DNA of 64,000 nt from Bradyrhizobium sp. AZCC 2262 (GTDB taxonomy: Bacteria > Pseudomonadota > Alphaproteobacteria > Rhizobiales > Xanthobacteraceae), in assembly GCF_036924535.1 (NCBI RefSeq), contig NZ_JAZHRT010000001.1, forward strand, positions 3,472,001 through 3,536,000. Reading direction: 5' to 3'. The notes under the pieces were generated by a model, which made no database searches, was not told the origin of the DNA, and saw only the letters and a list, made by a program, of their open reading frames with translations. Shown piece by piece: positions 46,146-54,703 of this stretch. A program made the position numbers and the translations under genes. Position 1 is the stretch's first letter. Each line of letters begins with the position of its first letter.

Positions 46146-46325
46146 ATGAGCGAAGTCGAATACAATTTGCTGCTGGAAGCCGTGCAGACGGCCATTGCGC
46201 CAGCCCCGGAGGATGATTTCGTGGTCCAGACCCAGCGCTCTTATCCGTCGCCGCGCGCCGCCAACGACAACCGGGGCCCTTGGCCGCTGCTGCCGTTTCC
46301 CGAGGGCTGGTACGCCGCCTGCTGA
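46146..46325 (+). CDS. Small hypothetical protein
   Basis: 59 residues, ATG at 46146 with GGAGAG upstream. N-terminal MSEVEYNLLLEAVQTAIAP is helical; the rest is Pro-rich and ends GPWPLLPFPEGWYAAC. The codon use looks coding. No family recognised. The preceding 250 bases hold only its promoter region. Confidence 0.5.
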   Translation: MSEVEYNLLLEAVQTAIAPAPEDDFVVQTQRSYPSPRAANDNRGPWPLLPFPEGWYAAC

Positions 46326-46409
46326 TCGCGGCCGGCTTGCCGCGGCCTCTCATATAATTAATCGGTCTAAGCCAACGAGCAAACGCGACATCAAGACGTT
46401 TGATCCTCT

Positions 46410-47507
46410 CTAAACATGCTCTCCTTTCATCTTCTCGGCCTTCCTCGCCAGAAGTTCGGCGAACCTGGCCTTCGCGGGCCCGATGATCTTTTCATCCAAC
46501 GCCCCTACGAGGGCATCGAGAGAAGAGTAATAGAGCGGCTCGAAAACCCAATCGCGATGCTGTATCCACAAATCCGCAAGCATCGCGAAGGGCTTCTCTC
46601 CCTCCTGGATGATGGGTCGAAACGGCACCATGACCTCAGGTACTGTCGCCTGTAGTTCAAGGGGAGCGGATTTTGGGTTCGTGACGTCTGCGATCACGAA
46701 GTGCGAGAGCCCGGCGAGCAGCCTGACAGTCTCAGTGAAGTTCTTCGTCTCCGGCTTGTCGAAGTTGAAAATGATCGGCAAGTAGCCGCGATTTCGAAGT
46801 TCGTCCCGCAACCGCTCCAAAATCTCAATCCGGCCTTCAGTGAAGCGGCCAAGTAGCAACACGCCTTTCCTTCCGATGGTGTCGATTACGTCGCGGATCT
46901 TCTCGTTGTGGAGCAGGAGATAGATGAACTGCGCGACCTCGATGTTATCGACGGTGACCTCTGGCTCGTCGTCGGGTGTGATGACCAAGTTCTGCTGCTT
47001 GGCCCCATCCAGTTTTAAACCCCACGCGGACACACCGTGGGTGCGAGAGCCCGTAAGGTCAGCGCCCGTAAGGTCCGTCTCTACCAGGAGGGCATACTGG
47101 AGGTCCGCCCCGGTGAGGTTCGCTTTGACGAGCTTCGCGTTGCCGAGGTGCGCCGCGTTCAGGTTCGCCCGGAAGAGTTTCGCATTGGCCAAGTCCGCCG
47201 TGCGCAGGCGCGCCCCACTTAGGTTCGCCATGCTCAGGTCCGCCCCGCCTAGCTTCGCAAAGTTCAGGTCCGCCTGGTAGAGTTTCGCCTTCCGGAGGTC
47301 CGCCCCGGCGAGCCTTGCGTCGTACAAGGACGCCTCGCTCAGGTTCGCCTCGCGCAGGTTCACCTCGCCCAGGTTCACCTTGGACAGCTGCGCCCTGTAG
47401 AGGTTCGCTCCGCTCAGGTCCGGACGGATGTCGGGGTTCTCGTCACGCCACGCGTTCCAGGCAGCCACCCCCTTCTTAAGCTGAGCGATGTGAGCTTTGT
47501 CCGTCAT
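46410..47507 (-). CDS. Pentapeptide-repeat protein with C-terminal alpha/beta (TIR-like?) domain
   Basis: 365 residues from the ATG at 47507 (GGGAGGAA upstream). A short N-terminal segment (LKKGVAAWNAWRDENP) precedes about 26 pentapeptide repeats of the A(D/N)Lxx type (residues ~29-160, such as LSGANLYRAQLSKVNLGEVN), which fold as a right-handed quadrilateral beta-helix. The C-terminal 180 residues form an alpha/beta domain (KGVLLLGRFTEGRIEILERL, YLPIIFNFDKPETKNFTETV, LSHFVIADVTNP) resembling the TIR/nucleoside-deoxyribosyltransferase-like domains linked to pentapeptide repeats. An NAD-related or defence role is possible but not shown. Confidence 0.75.
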   Translation of the reverse strand: MTDKAHIAQLKKGVAAWNAWRDENPDIRPDLSGANLYRAQLSKVNLGEVNLREANLSEASLYDARLAGADLRKAKLYQADLNFAKLGGADLSMANLSGARLRTADLANAKLFRANLNAAHLGNAKLVKANLTGADLQYALLVETDLTGADLTGSRTHGVSAWGLKLDGAKQQNLVITPDDEPEVTVDNIEVAQFIYLLLHNEKIRDVIDTIGRKGVLLLGRFTEGRIEILERLRDELRNRGYLPIIFNFDKPETKNFTETVRLLAGLSHFVIADVTNPKSAPLELQATVPEVMVPFRPIIQEGEKPFAMLADLWIQHRDWVFEPLYYSSLDALVGALDEKIIGPAKARFAELLARKAEKMKGEHV

Positions 47508-47720
47508 AAGAGTTCCTCCCAACAGTTCGCCCGTCTGGCCGTCGCCGGCGTTGCCCCGACGGATCAGATCGGGCAGGCCCCAGTCGCCTATCATCTCAAG
47601 AAATGCGCCGTGCGTCTCGCGGCTCCCCGCTAAGGCTGTCGGCCCTCGTGGTGTTTACGTTTTATTAACCATGCGGCGGTTCAATAAATTGCTGCGGGGC
47701 AACACAGCAGGAGTTTCGAC

Positions 47721-47930
47721 ATGCAGGATTTAGAACAGGCTATTCGCGAGCGCGCCTATCACCTCTGGACTGCCGATGGCCGCCAAGAGGGCAATGCCGA
47801 AGCGCACTGGTTGGCTGCACAGCGCGAGGTCTTGGCATCATCTTTGGGCATCCTAGGGAACGTCTCACCAACGCCCCGCGCCCCTAAGAAGTCTGCGAAG
47901 ACGCCTTCAAAGAAGGTGCGGGCCGCTTAG
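47721..47930 (+). CDS. DUF2934 family protein
   Basis: 69 residues, GGAG upstream. IRERAYHLWTADGRQEGNAE and HWLAAQREV form the DUF2934 motif. The C-terminal tail is Lys-rich (PKKSAKTPSKKVRAA). Small proteins of this family are frequent in rhizobia; unknown function, possibly nucleic-acid associated because of the basic tail. Confidence 0.85.
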   Translation: MQDLEQAIRERAYHLWTADGRQEGNAEAHWLAAQREVLASSLGILGNVSPTPRAPKKSAKTPSKKVRAA

Positions 47931-48183
47931 CGAAGGCAATCGCATCGGATGGTGATCGGATGCCGCGTTTGGCTACGTTGCCGGGAGCCAAACTGCCCGC
48001 GCATTTAAACCCTCAACACTGGAAGCTGTTGCTTGCAGACAGCACTCCAGCGCATTCCGACGCCGATGCGGACATTGCCGCCAAAGCTACTGTCTTTTTC
48101 GGATTGTCGTTGGAGATTGACCATTCCTGCGGTCAGACCATACTGAAATCCTGCAACTGGAATATCGGTGCGGTGTCTCCTTC

Positions 48184-48516
48184 TCAAAGCCATTCCGTAA
48201 TCCGCATCGCAGGGAGGCTAAGCAAGTAAAACCACGCCAGCATAACCAGAATGGCGCTCAAAAAATAAACGATGATGATTGCTTTCCCCCTGGCGACATC
48301 TGCGGAAGATATGGGATTTTCTTCGCGCGCTGGTAGCCACTCAGATGTTTCTTGCTGGTCTACATTTGTCGGCCGATGACTATCGGCTACGTTGTCGTTC
48401 CCTGAAATTGCTCGATGCAAAACAACTGACGACCCGTTCGTTTCACTTGGTGAGCGAGTGCGGGTTCCCGCATCCCTATTTTGCGGATGTCGCGGGTCGG
48501 ATGAATTGCTGGCCAT
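48184..48516 (-). CDS. Small tail-anchored membrane protein
   Basis: 110 residues. A hydrophilic N-terminal 75 residues (Ser/Asn-rich) are followed by a C-terminal membrane helix (KAIIIVYFLSAILVMLAWFY). No family recognised. The region on either side (47931-48183 and 48517-48818) shows no convincing gene; a weak plus-strand frame at 47960-48229 overlaps this gene's end. Confidence 0.45.
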   Translation of the reverse strand: MASNSSDPRHPQNRDAGTRTRSPSETNGSSVVLHRAISGNDNVADSHRPTNVDQQETSEWLPAREENPISSADVARGKAIIIVYFLSAILVMLAWFYLLSLPAMRITEWL

Positions 48517-48818
48517 CGAAAGGCTCCTTTGGCACGCTCGGCCCGGCGCGCCCTGAGATCATAAGAACCTGCTGGTCGAAGCCCAGTTCCAACCTACACG
48601 AATGAAGTGGCTCGGCTAATACCCAGCACCACTAATGAGGCAGGTTGCCTCAGGCGGTAGGACGCGCTTTGATGGGCAATGGGCACAAAATCTCGGGAAA
48701 GCATTTACGGCGCATCGGTTCGCGCGGCTGCAAGTCGACGAAGGTTTCGATAGACTTCCCGTCGCCAAGATGCTGGCCGGGAGAGCGCTTAAGCAAGGAG
48801 TGACTACTGTCGAAAGAG

Positions 48819-49043
48819 TTGCGCATCCAAATTGCGTACACCCGGCGTCCCGGGCCTGACGCTGGCCTCATGGTCGAGCGGTCGCCTACGATTGAAGCAG
48901 CGCGCGCCGCATTCGAGACCGCATGGCGCGTATTTCTATCCCGACGAACCGAAGCCGACTTCGAGGAATGGCGCGATCAGCAACGATGGACGGCGTTCAA
49001 AAATGCGTTGAGAGATCGCGGCGAGAAGGTGCCAGTCCGATGA
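48819..49043 (+). CDS. Small hypothetical protein (rhizobial type)
   Basis: 74 residues. The segment AWRVFLSRRTEADFEEWRDQ followed by RWTAFKNALRDRGEKVP resembles short proteins common in Bradyrhizobium (AWxxFLxKRTxADFxxWRDQRDWTxxKY). Function unknown. The start is uncertain; an ATG at 48870 would give a shorter form. Confidence 0.5.
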   Translation: MRIQIAYTRRPGPDAGLMVERSPTIEAARAAFETAWRVFLSRRTEADFEEWRDQQRWTAFKNALRDRGEKVPVR

Positions 49044-49136
49044 AGCCAGGGTAAAGGCCTCGGTAGGCATTTAGGTATATATTAAATAACTGATGCGCTG
49101 CACGTTGAACCACACCGAAACGGATTAATCTTCTCG

Positions 49137-50306
49137 ATGGCGGCCCAGACAAAATCAATCGGTGTTCAGCCGGAACTGCTCAGATGGGCGCGCGATAGTG
49201 CGAACATGACGATCGTTGACGTGGCCGAGAAATTCAAAAAGCGCCCGGAGGAAATAGAGGCGTGGGAAAATGGTGAAGGCGGACCGACATATGCTCAACT
49301 TGAGCGCCTTGCCTACGAAATTTACAAGCGACCCCTCGCTATATTTTTTCTGCCCTCGCCGCCCGATGAGCCGAAGCCCCGCACCGAATTTCGATCACTG
49401 CCGGACGCCGATCTGTCTTCGCTACAGCGCCATACAGTCCTGCTGATCCGCAAGGGTCATGCATTTCAAGCGGCGCTTGAAGAACTTTATCAGGGACGCA
49501 ATCCGACAGAACGTCCGCTCTGGCGCGAAACGTCTCTGTCAACGCAGCGTGCCGTTTCCCCTCAGGCCCAACGCGTGCGCGACTTGTTAGGCGTCTCCCT
49601 TGAGCAGGTGGAGGAAGCCTCCACCGATGATGAGGCCCTGAAATTGTGGAGGCGGGCAATCGAGGCTCGCGGCGTGTTCGTGTTCAAGGACAGTTTCAAG
49701 CAGGGAGAGATTTCCGGCTTCTGCCTTCGGCATGAAGAGTTTCCGATCATCTTGATCAACAACAGCACCACAAAAACGCGGCAGACATTCAGTCTCCTGC
49801 ACGAACTTGCTCACCTGCTCTTTAATCGCAGCGGCATCAGCCGGTTTGACGATGCTGGAATAGATGAACTCCCGCCGCAGGATCGCGCGATAGAGAAATT
49901 CTGCAATTCGGTAGCCGCTGAAATCCTCGTCCCAGCGCGAGATTTTGCCATCGCAGTACGCGGCCTCGACCCGCTCCATGCAAGTGATGAAGAGTTCGCC
50001 GCCGTGGCGAGGCGTTATCACGTCAGCCGGAGCGTCATCCTCCGCCGCTTCCTCGATCAAGGGCAGGTGTCAGAAGCATTCTATCTTGAGAAAGATCGGG
50101 AGTGGGCCAACCAGCGCGGTCGCGGCGGTTCGGGTGGCGATTACTACAACACGCAAGGTGCCTATCTCAGCGAGAGGTTTCTGCGCGACGTCGTGTCAGG
50201 TTATTCGCGGCGAGTGATTTCAAAATCTGAAGCCGCCGAAATGATCGGCGTGAAACCGAAGAACTTCGACGCCTTTCAGGACCTCGTCCTGAGGGGCGCG
50301 GCATGA
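49137..50306 (+). CDS. ImmA/IrrE-type metallopeptidase with N-terminal XRE helix-turn-helix
   Basis: 389 residues. Residues ~10-65 form an XRE-like HTH (LRWARDSANMTIVDVAEKFK, EEIEAWENGEGGPTYAQLERLA). The middle and C-terminal part is an ImmA/IrrE (DUF955) zinc peptidase with HELAHLLFN (HExxH) and downstream EKFCNSVAAEILVP (third ligand Glu). Such proteins act as antitoxin or repressor-cleaving enzymes. The gene overlaps the DUF4411 gene by four bases, a widespread two-gene module. Confidence 0.9.
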   Translation: MAAQTKSIGVQPELLRWARDSANMTIVDVAEKFKKRPEEIEAWENGEGGPTYAQLERLAYEIYKRPLAIFFLPSPPDEPKPRTEFRSLPDADLSSLQRHTVLLIRKGHAFQAALEELYQGRNPTERPLWRETSLSTQRAVSPQAQRVRDLLGVSLEQVEEASTDDEALKLWRRAIEARGVFVFKDSFKQGEISGFCLRHEEFPIILINNSTTKTRQTFSLLHELAHLLFNRSGISRFDDAGIDELPPQDRAIEKFCNSVAAEILVPARDFAIAVRGLDPLHASDEEFAAVARRYHVSRSVILRRFLDQGQVSEAFYLEKDREWANQRGRGGSGGDYYNTQGAYLSERFLRDVVSGYSRRVISKSEAAEMIGVKPKNFDAFQDLVLRGAA

Positions 50307-50773
50307 CCTACATTTTTGACACAAGCTCATTCATCCGATTGAATTCATATTATCCCGACATTTTTCCCGGCTTTTGGCAGCAATTTAACGATGCCGTCGC
50401 TGCGGGCGAGATCATATCGACACGCGAGGTGCTGCGCGAGCTTGAGCGCGAAGACCCAGATCACGTTTTCACCTGGGCAAAGCAAAACGGCGGCGTCTTC
50501 ACAACACCGATTGGTGATGAGACAGCGTTCGTTGGCCGCATTCTTGCCGTTCCGCATTTCCAACAGATCATCGGCACAAAGGCGCGCCTAAACGGAACCC
50601 CTGTGGCCGACCCGTTTGTCATCGCCCTGGCGGCAGTGCGCAAAGGTACGGTAGTTACCGAAGAAAGGGCAAAGCCGCACAGCGCAAAAATCCCGACGGT
50701 GTGCGAACACTTCGGGATCCAGAGCGCCAATCTCGAAGGCTTCATGCGAAATATCGGCTGGACGTTCAATTGA
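50303..50773 (+). CDS. DUF4411/PIN-like putative toxin nuclease
   Basis: 156 residues. PIN-fold markers: N-terminal Asp in YIFDTSSFIRLNSYY, Glu in STREVLRELEREDP and Asp in GTPVADPFVIALA, then VVTEERAKPHSAKIPTVCEH. DUF4411 proteins pair with ImmA/IrrE-HTH proteins and probably form a toxin-antitoxin type unit, with this as the RNase toxin (established for the general architecture; not tested here). ATGA overlap with the upstream gene implies coupling. Confidence 0.85.
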   Translation: MTYIFDTSSFIRLNSYYPDIFPGFWQQFNDAVAAGEIISTREVLRELEREDPDHVFTWAKQNGGVFTTPIGDETAFVGRILAVPHFQQIIGTKARLNGTPVADPFVIALAAVRKGTVVTEERAKPHSAKIPTVCEHFGIQSANLEGFMRNIGWTFN

Positions 50774-50799
50774 TCAGGCAAATGGGGCGTGCCGAGCCG

Positions 50800-51063
50800 A
50801 TGAAGCTCGCCGTCGATCGTCCCTTCGCTGATCCAGAGAAGGCCGCGCGTCGACTGATGCAGCACGCGCACGCCTTCGAGGCGGTGCAGCATGGCAGGTT
50901 TTACATCGAGGCGATCAATGGCCCGTTTCTGCACGTCGACAAAGGCACACCGACAGAGTATGTCGCGGGGCTCGACTTCGCAATCGAGCGTGGCTGGCTA
51001 ACGTCGCACGAGAGCGGAACGTTCGTGCGGTTCGGCCAAGCCGGTAGCGAGTTGTTCGCGTAA
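50800..51063 (+). CDS. Small hypothetical protein
   Basis: 87 residues from the ATG at 50800; an ATG six codons upstream is also possible. KAARRLMQHAHAFEAVQHGR, FYIEAINGPFLHV and GLDFAIERGWLTSHESGTFV suggest a compact alpha/beta or winged-helix fold. No family recognised. It lies 27 bases after the DUF4411 gene and 17 before the HEPN-like gene and may share their transcript. Confidence 0.5.
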   Translation: MKLAVDRPFADPEKAARRLMQHAHAFEAVQHGRFYIEAINGPFLHVDKGTPTEYVAGLDFAIERGWLTSHESGTFVRFGQAGSELFA

Positions 51064-51079
51064 GCCAACGGACAGAGCG

Positions 51080-51757
51080 ATGGGTGCAACAGCAACAACA
51101 AGATACAGTTTCACAGCTCAGTTCCTACGCGGGGCCGCAATTTTCGCGCGCCGCGCGTGGGTTTTGGACGGGGATGCTGGCATTTCCACCTCAGAGGAAC
51201 TGCGGTCCGAGCATGTCGCGTGCGTCGTGGGTTCCTTAACGCAAGCCACGGCGGCGATTGAGGCCGAGATTTCTGAAATTACAATCCACGGTCCCGGTCA
51301 TCACCTGGGTTCAAACGGCACTGATGTGGCGGCGCGTGAGTTCCTTCGTCCTCTGGCCGAAACCATCGATGGAGAGCCAAGTCTCCGCAGGTACGACCTA
51401 GTTTTGCATCTCCTCCGAAAGCCCGCATTCGATCGGGGTGCAAATCCGTATCAGGATGCGGCACTTCTCGTTAGGCTCCGCAACGAACTTATCCATTATA
51501 AATCCAAATGGGGTGACGAGATGGATGAACAGCGGCTATTCGCCCAACTTGAGCGACTTCAGTTTGAGAAGCCGGTATTTGCTCATCCATCCAGCAACTT
51601 CTTTCCTCACAAATGCTTGTCCCCGTCACTCGCAAGTTGGTCAGTACTAACAGGTGTTGAGTTCATTAATGCCTTTTATCATCGCCTTGGCGTACTGAGC
51701 CCGTTGATGGCGCATTCCGAATACCTAAGAACCCCTCCAGCACGTCTAAGTGCTTAA
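51080..51757 (+). CDS. HEPN-motif protein of unknown function
   Basis: 225 residues. All-helical composition with the motif LRNELIHYKSKW at about residues 131-142, the R-N-x3-H (Rx4-6H) signature of HEPN ribonucleases. The N-terminal helices (SFTAQFLRGAAIFARRAW, TQATAAIEAEISEI) fit a HEPN bundle. HEPN proteins are common toxins in abortive-infection and toxin-antitoxin systems; others are non-catalytic. Position after a peptidase-PIN module supports a defence-type role (inference). Confidence 0.5.
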   Translation: MGATATTRYSFTAQFLRGAAIFARRAWVLDGDAGISTSEELRSEHVACVVGSLTQATAAIEAEISEITIHGPGHHLGSNGTDVAAREFLRPLAETIDGEPSLRRYDLVLHLLRKPAFDRGANPYQDAALLVRLRNELIHYKSKWGDEMDEQRLFAQLERLQFEKPVFAHPSSNFFPHKCLSPSLASWSVLTGVEFINAFYHRLGVLSPLMAHSEYLRTPPARLSA

Positions 51758-51800
51758 AGATCGCTTGCGCCGTTGCCCCGGCACACTGTCCGTCGAGTGT

Positions 51801-52001
51801 CTATGATTGGGATGCAAGGATGGCCTGCGTCCCCTTGGTGATGAACCGCTCCCTGAGACGGTCGTCTCTAATCAGCGCCTTCGCGCGCTTCTCGACCTCG
51901 CGGATGTTGCGGTACTTCGGTTGCTCCGGAAGGGCACCGAGGTAGTCGTCGGCTTCACTCTCGTGGTCCAGTGAGAACGGCTCAATATTGCTTACGGTCA
52001 T
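51801..52001 (-). CDS. Small hypothetical acidic protein
   Basis: 66 residues from the ATG at 52001 (GGGAGAAGA upstream). MTVSNIEPFSLDHESEADDY followed by a charged helix (NIREVEKRAKALIRDDRLRE). No family recognised. It lies just before tRNA-Cys on the same strand as the tRNA. Confidence 0.45.
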   Translation of the reverse strand: MTVSNIEPFSLDHESEADDYLGALPEQPKYRNIREVEKRAKALIRDDRLRERFITKGTQAILASQS

Positions 52002-52343
52002 CGTCTTCTCCCTTTCGTTCACCCCAGTAGAAATTGGGGCTCACGGAAAGGGACGCCAGAGCGGACCCCGGATAGTCTGTGGAAATCTCTGACGTGTGGG
52101 CACTTTGCCGCGAAGCCCCCGATCGAGCGCACCGCCGCCGCTGCTTGAAGCCGCCAGCCAGCCCCGCCCAGGCGCGCACCCTGCCCTGCTGACACCATCC
52201 CCGCGACCCGGCGATCGCCGACGCACGGGCGACCGCGAGAAGTTCGGTGCGGGCTAAGCCAGTCTCCCTACAGTCTCCCCAAATGGAAAATCTGCGTTCG
52301 ATTTTGGCGAGGAGAATACGGGCTAAGTGCTTGTTTCTAAAAG

Positions 52344-52417
52344 TGGAGGCCACGACCAGAATTGAACTGGTGTACACGGTTTTGCAGACCGTTGCGTAAC
52401 CACTCCGCCACGTGGCC
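52344..52417 (-). tRNA. tRNA-Cys (anticodon GCA)
   Basis: On the minus strand the acceptor GGCCACG (complement of 52411-52417) pairs with CGTGGCC (complement of 52348-52354), followed by T and an encoded CCA. The anticodon loop CTGCAAA gives GCA. D and T arms are normal. Its 5' half is duplicated at 53827-53868. Confidence 0.95.
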
Positions 52418-52422
52418 CCATT
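52381..52422. repeat. 42-bp direct repeat, copy within tRNA-Cys
   Basis: The segment from the anticodon through the tRNA 5' end and five flanking bases is exactly repeated at 53827-53868. See that entry. Confidence 0.9.
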
Positions 52423-52708
52423 GCGGCGGATGAATACAGGCGATCAATCACTTAGGCAACCTGCCTCGACCGCGCCCCCTAAAACTTCTGAAATTCATTT
52501 TCCGTAGGACTTCTGAAACTAGCGTGCGTGGTTCGTTCCGAACGCGCATTTTGCCTTTGATGCCAAGCCTTCCCCCAAAATTCTATATAAATCACTGAAG
52601 TTGCTCTAGTTTCTTGCAAGTATCGGGACTGCGCATAAACAGCCCTCGTTCAGCAACCTGGAGATCGCAACTCATAGTCGCTCACGTGGCGACCTTTGAG
52701 CCGGGCAG

Positions 52709-53422
52709 CTAGACCGATCCGGTTGCCGGTGAGGGTATTACCGTGAGCTCATCCAGTAGCGCTTGCGCCAGGCCTTTCTGCTGGGCAGGCAATCCACGGG
52801 ACCGGGCTGCCTGTTCAAGGGCGAGCGTGGCTACCATGTGGATGCGAAAGTGCGCCGGATTTTGATCGACTCCGCCGGCCTGCGATTCCTTATCGGAGAC
52901 GATTTGGCGGCAGCGAGAGACGGAGGTCGAGGTAAAGGCTCGGCAGGACAAGGGTCGCACATCATAGACAGAACACTGATCGCCCTCGTCGAGGAGCGGG
53001 CATCTCAGCCGCAGTCGGGTCGGATTCTCCGCGGCATTCGCCGCCGCGGCTGCTTCCAGAAGCCTGGCGCGTAGCTTTTCGCGCTCAATGGGTGTGAACG
53101 TCTTCTCTATATGTTCCGCGATAACTGCAGCCACGCCCGGCGGAACGGCTACATAAAGGTGACAGCACGCACTGCAGCCGCTCTTGCAGTCGTAGATGGG
53201 CTGGTTGGGATAGCTCTCCCGGAAGGTCGCGGCGGCCGCATCCGCGAAGGCAATCGCATGCCGGGCCGCGTCAGCCATGGTCTCGGATCGACCGAGAGTC
53301 ACGCCCAACTCCGATCCGAGCAGCGCAAATACTCCCTCGTAGCGACCGGCGAGCGACCGGATCAGCGCGCCGACCTCAGATATTTCGGCCGAGACGCGAT
53401 CAATGGCGTGCTGCAAATCCAT
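52709..53422 (-). CDS. YkgJ family cysteine-cluster protein
   Basis: 237 residues. The CxxxCxxCC cluster is in YDCKSGCSACCHLYVAVPP, and CPLLDEGDQCSVYDVRPLSC holds the second Cys set, with the CxxY(x)RPxxCR signature. YkgJ (UPF0153) proteins bind zinc or an iron-sulphur cluster; function unknown. The gene lies between the two 42-bp tRNA-Cys repeats, which suggests it was part of an inserted or duplicated segment. The 290 bases between it and the tRNA show no gene. Confidence 0.88.
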   Translation of the reverse strand: MDLQHAIDRVSAEISEVGALIRSLAGRYEGVFALLGSELGVTLGRSETMADAARHAIAFADAAAATFRESYPNQPIYDCKSGCSACCHLYVAVPPGVAAVIAEHIEKTFTPIEREKLRARLLEAAAAANAAENPTRLRLRCPLLDEGDQCSVYDVRPLSCRAFTSTSVSRCRQIVSDKESQAGGVDQNPAHFRIHMVATLALEQAARSRGLPAQQKGLAQALLDELTVIPSPATGSV

Positions 53423-54051
53423 GCGAAATCTCCATTTTATTTGCGTTGGCCGACGTCTTTAGGACACTGGTAAGGTTCTGCAGTAGAGGCCCGAATCTTT
53501 CCGGCAATGGCCAGCTTACCTCGATCACTTTCCTAATTTTGTGCCATCGCGTCCTGCGATCCCTCGCTGAGGGAGGAAGTGCACGAATTCGTCCGCAGCA
53601 AGATCGAGCATGACCTCGCCTCGCGTCGGTGAAACATTGGCGTACGGATGAACTGATTGGCGACGCTAAACAACGCCGGGTAGCGCTGCGACCGTTACAG
53701 CAATGAAGTGACTGCGGTAGCGTATGAGTGCGACTCCGACCTCAAATCGAAAATCACGGAAGTGCCTGAAACTTTTAGCGCTTCCAGAATTTCGGACGTG
53801 GGTGACCCCTGTGAACCCGCCTGCGATTTGCAGACCGTTGCGTAACCACTCCGCCACGTGGCCCCATTTCCAAAGACGTCTTTTCGCGCTGGGCCTCAAA
53901 GGTTCTATGCCGCAGCAGCGCGGGGATTCCGCCACAATGGGTCATCTTCGGCGAGCCTCGATGAAGTCGTTTCTCGGATTATGCGAAATAAACCTGAAAC
54001 AAATGACTGATCTTCTTGGGCTATTGGCGCATTTTTATATGGGAGTTTGTT
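53423..54051 (+). other. Non-coding stretch holding the displaced tRNA-Cys half
   Basis: No gene recognised apart from the tRNA fragment at 53827-53868. It also carries the start region of the YkgJ gene and the promoter of the small membrane protein at 54052. Confidence 0.45.
53827..53868 (-). repeat. Displaced 5' half of tRNA-Cys
   Basis: Exact 42-base copy of 52381-52422, in the same orientation, containing the acceptor 5' strand, D arm and anticodon. The bases that follow on the tRNA strand do not complete the cloverleaf, so it is not a functional tRNA. It is likely the scar of an insertion or duplication at tRNA-Cys. Confidence 0.85.
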
Positions 54052-54210
54052 ATGAACGCAGCTATTGCTTGGCTTCTGCCACGTGCATCGGCATCGTTGG
54101 TCGACGATCTCGACGCCTTCATTTCAACGTCGATTTTCTGTGGGATCGGCTTACTCGTTTCACTGTCCGTATTGATCTTGGATCAATATCTTCCGGGTGA
54201 GTGGTTCTAG
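54052..54210 (+). CDS. Small single-pass membrane protein
   Basis: 52 residues, GGGAG upstream of the ATG. One hydrophobic helix, ISTSIFCGIGLLVSLSVLIL, near the C terminus. No family. The following 490 bases (54211-54703) hold only the tail remnant at 54561 and the promoter of the next gene. Confidence 0.4.
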   Translation: MNAAIAWLLPRASASLVDDLDAFISTSIFCGIGLLVSLSVLILDQYLPGEWF

Positions 54211-54560
54211 TCGGCTTCCAGGCGGGGGAGCGGGCGAACACCGGACGTATGGCTGCCCTTCTTTGTACCGGGCCGCGCCTCTGGCGCTGGATTCGGCCCC
54301 GCTGCGCGCACCTTCGAGCAGGGGATAAGAGCATAAAACGCCCCGCCATCGGCACATTCGGTAATTTTGTGGTCGATCTTGCTACGCACTATCCTTGCCT
54401 GAAGGCTTTTCTTCGTATGAACTGACAGATAGAGACGAATCTTCAAGTCTCGGGATGCGAGCGCCGTGGGATGAGGTGAAGGCGCGGCAACGGCCATTGC
54501 CGAACGATGCGCTCAGGATCGTGGCGCGCGGCGCGGACAGGGAAGATTGGGCAGCGGCGC

Positions 54561-54611
54561 GAAGCAAATGACCCTGAATGCGTAGCGTTCGAGTGCGGGG
54601 TCCTCGAATGA
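54561..54611 (+). pseudogene. EYEVL-tail remnant 4
   Basis: Reads [16 protein letters not shown] and stop, a diverged copy of the NDPEGVAFEYEVLE tail; the upstream frame is shifted. Again the stop overlaps an ATG (ATGA). Confidence 0.45.
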
Positions 54612-54703
54612 ACGAGGTCGCCCCACTGCGGCGGCAACTATACGCTCACCCGCCAGTTGGGGTAAGGTCTTTTGGAAATGAACCGACTCGAAGGGCTTTA
54701 GGT

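Noticed and set aside
46980..47420. Regular short repeats resembling a CRISPR or satellite array
   Set aside because: The 15-base period is the DNA of pentapeptide repeats within one intact reading frame; spacers and conserved repeats are absent.
47960..48229. 89-residue plus-strand frame
   Set aside because: No good ribosome-binding site, no family resemblance, and it overlaps a more plausible tail-anchored gene on the other strand.
53827..53868. Second tRNA-Cys gene
   Set aside because: Only the 5' half matches; the following bases do not form the anticodon stem, T arm or acceptor partner.
54207..54497. 96-residue minus-strand frame
   Set aside because: Composition looks random and there is no start signal; kept out of the gene list.
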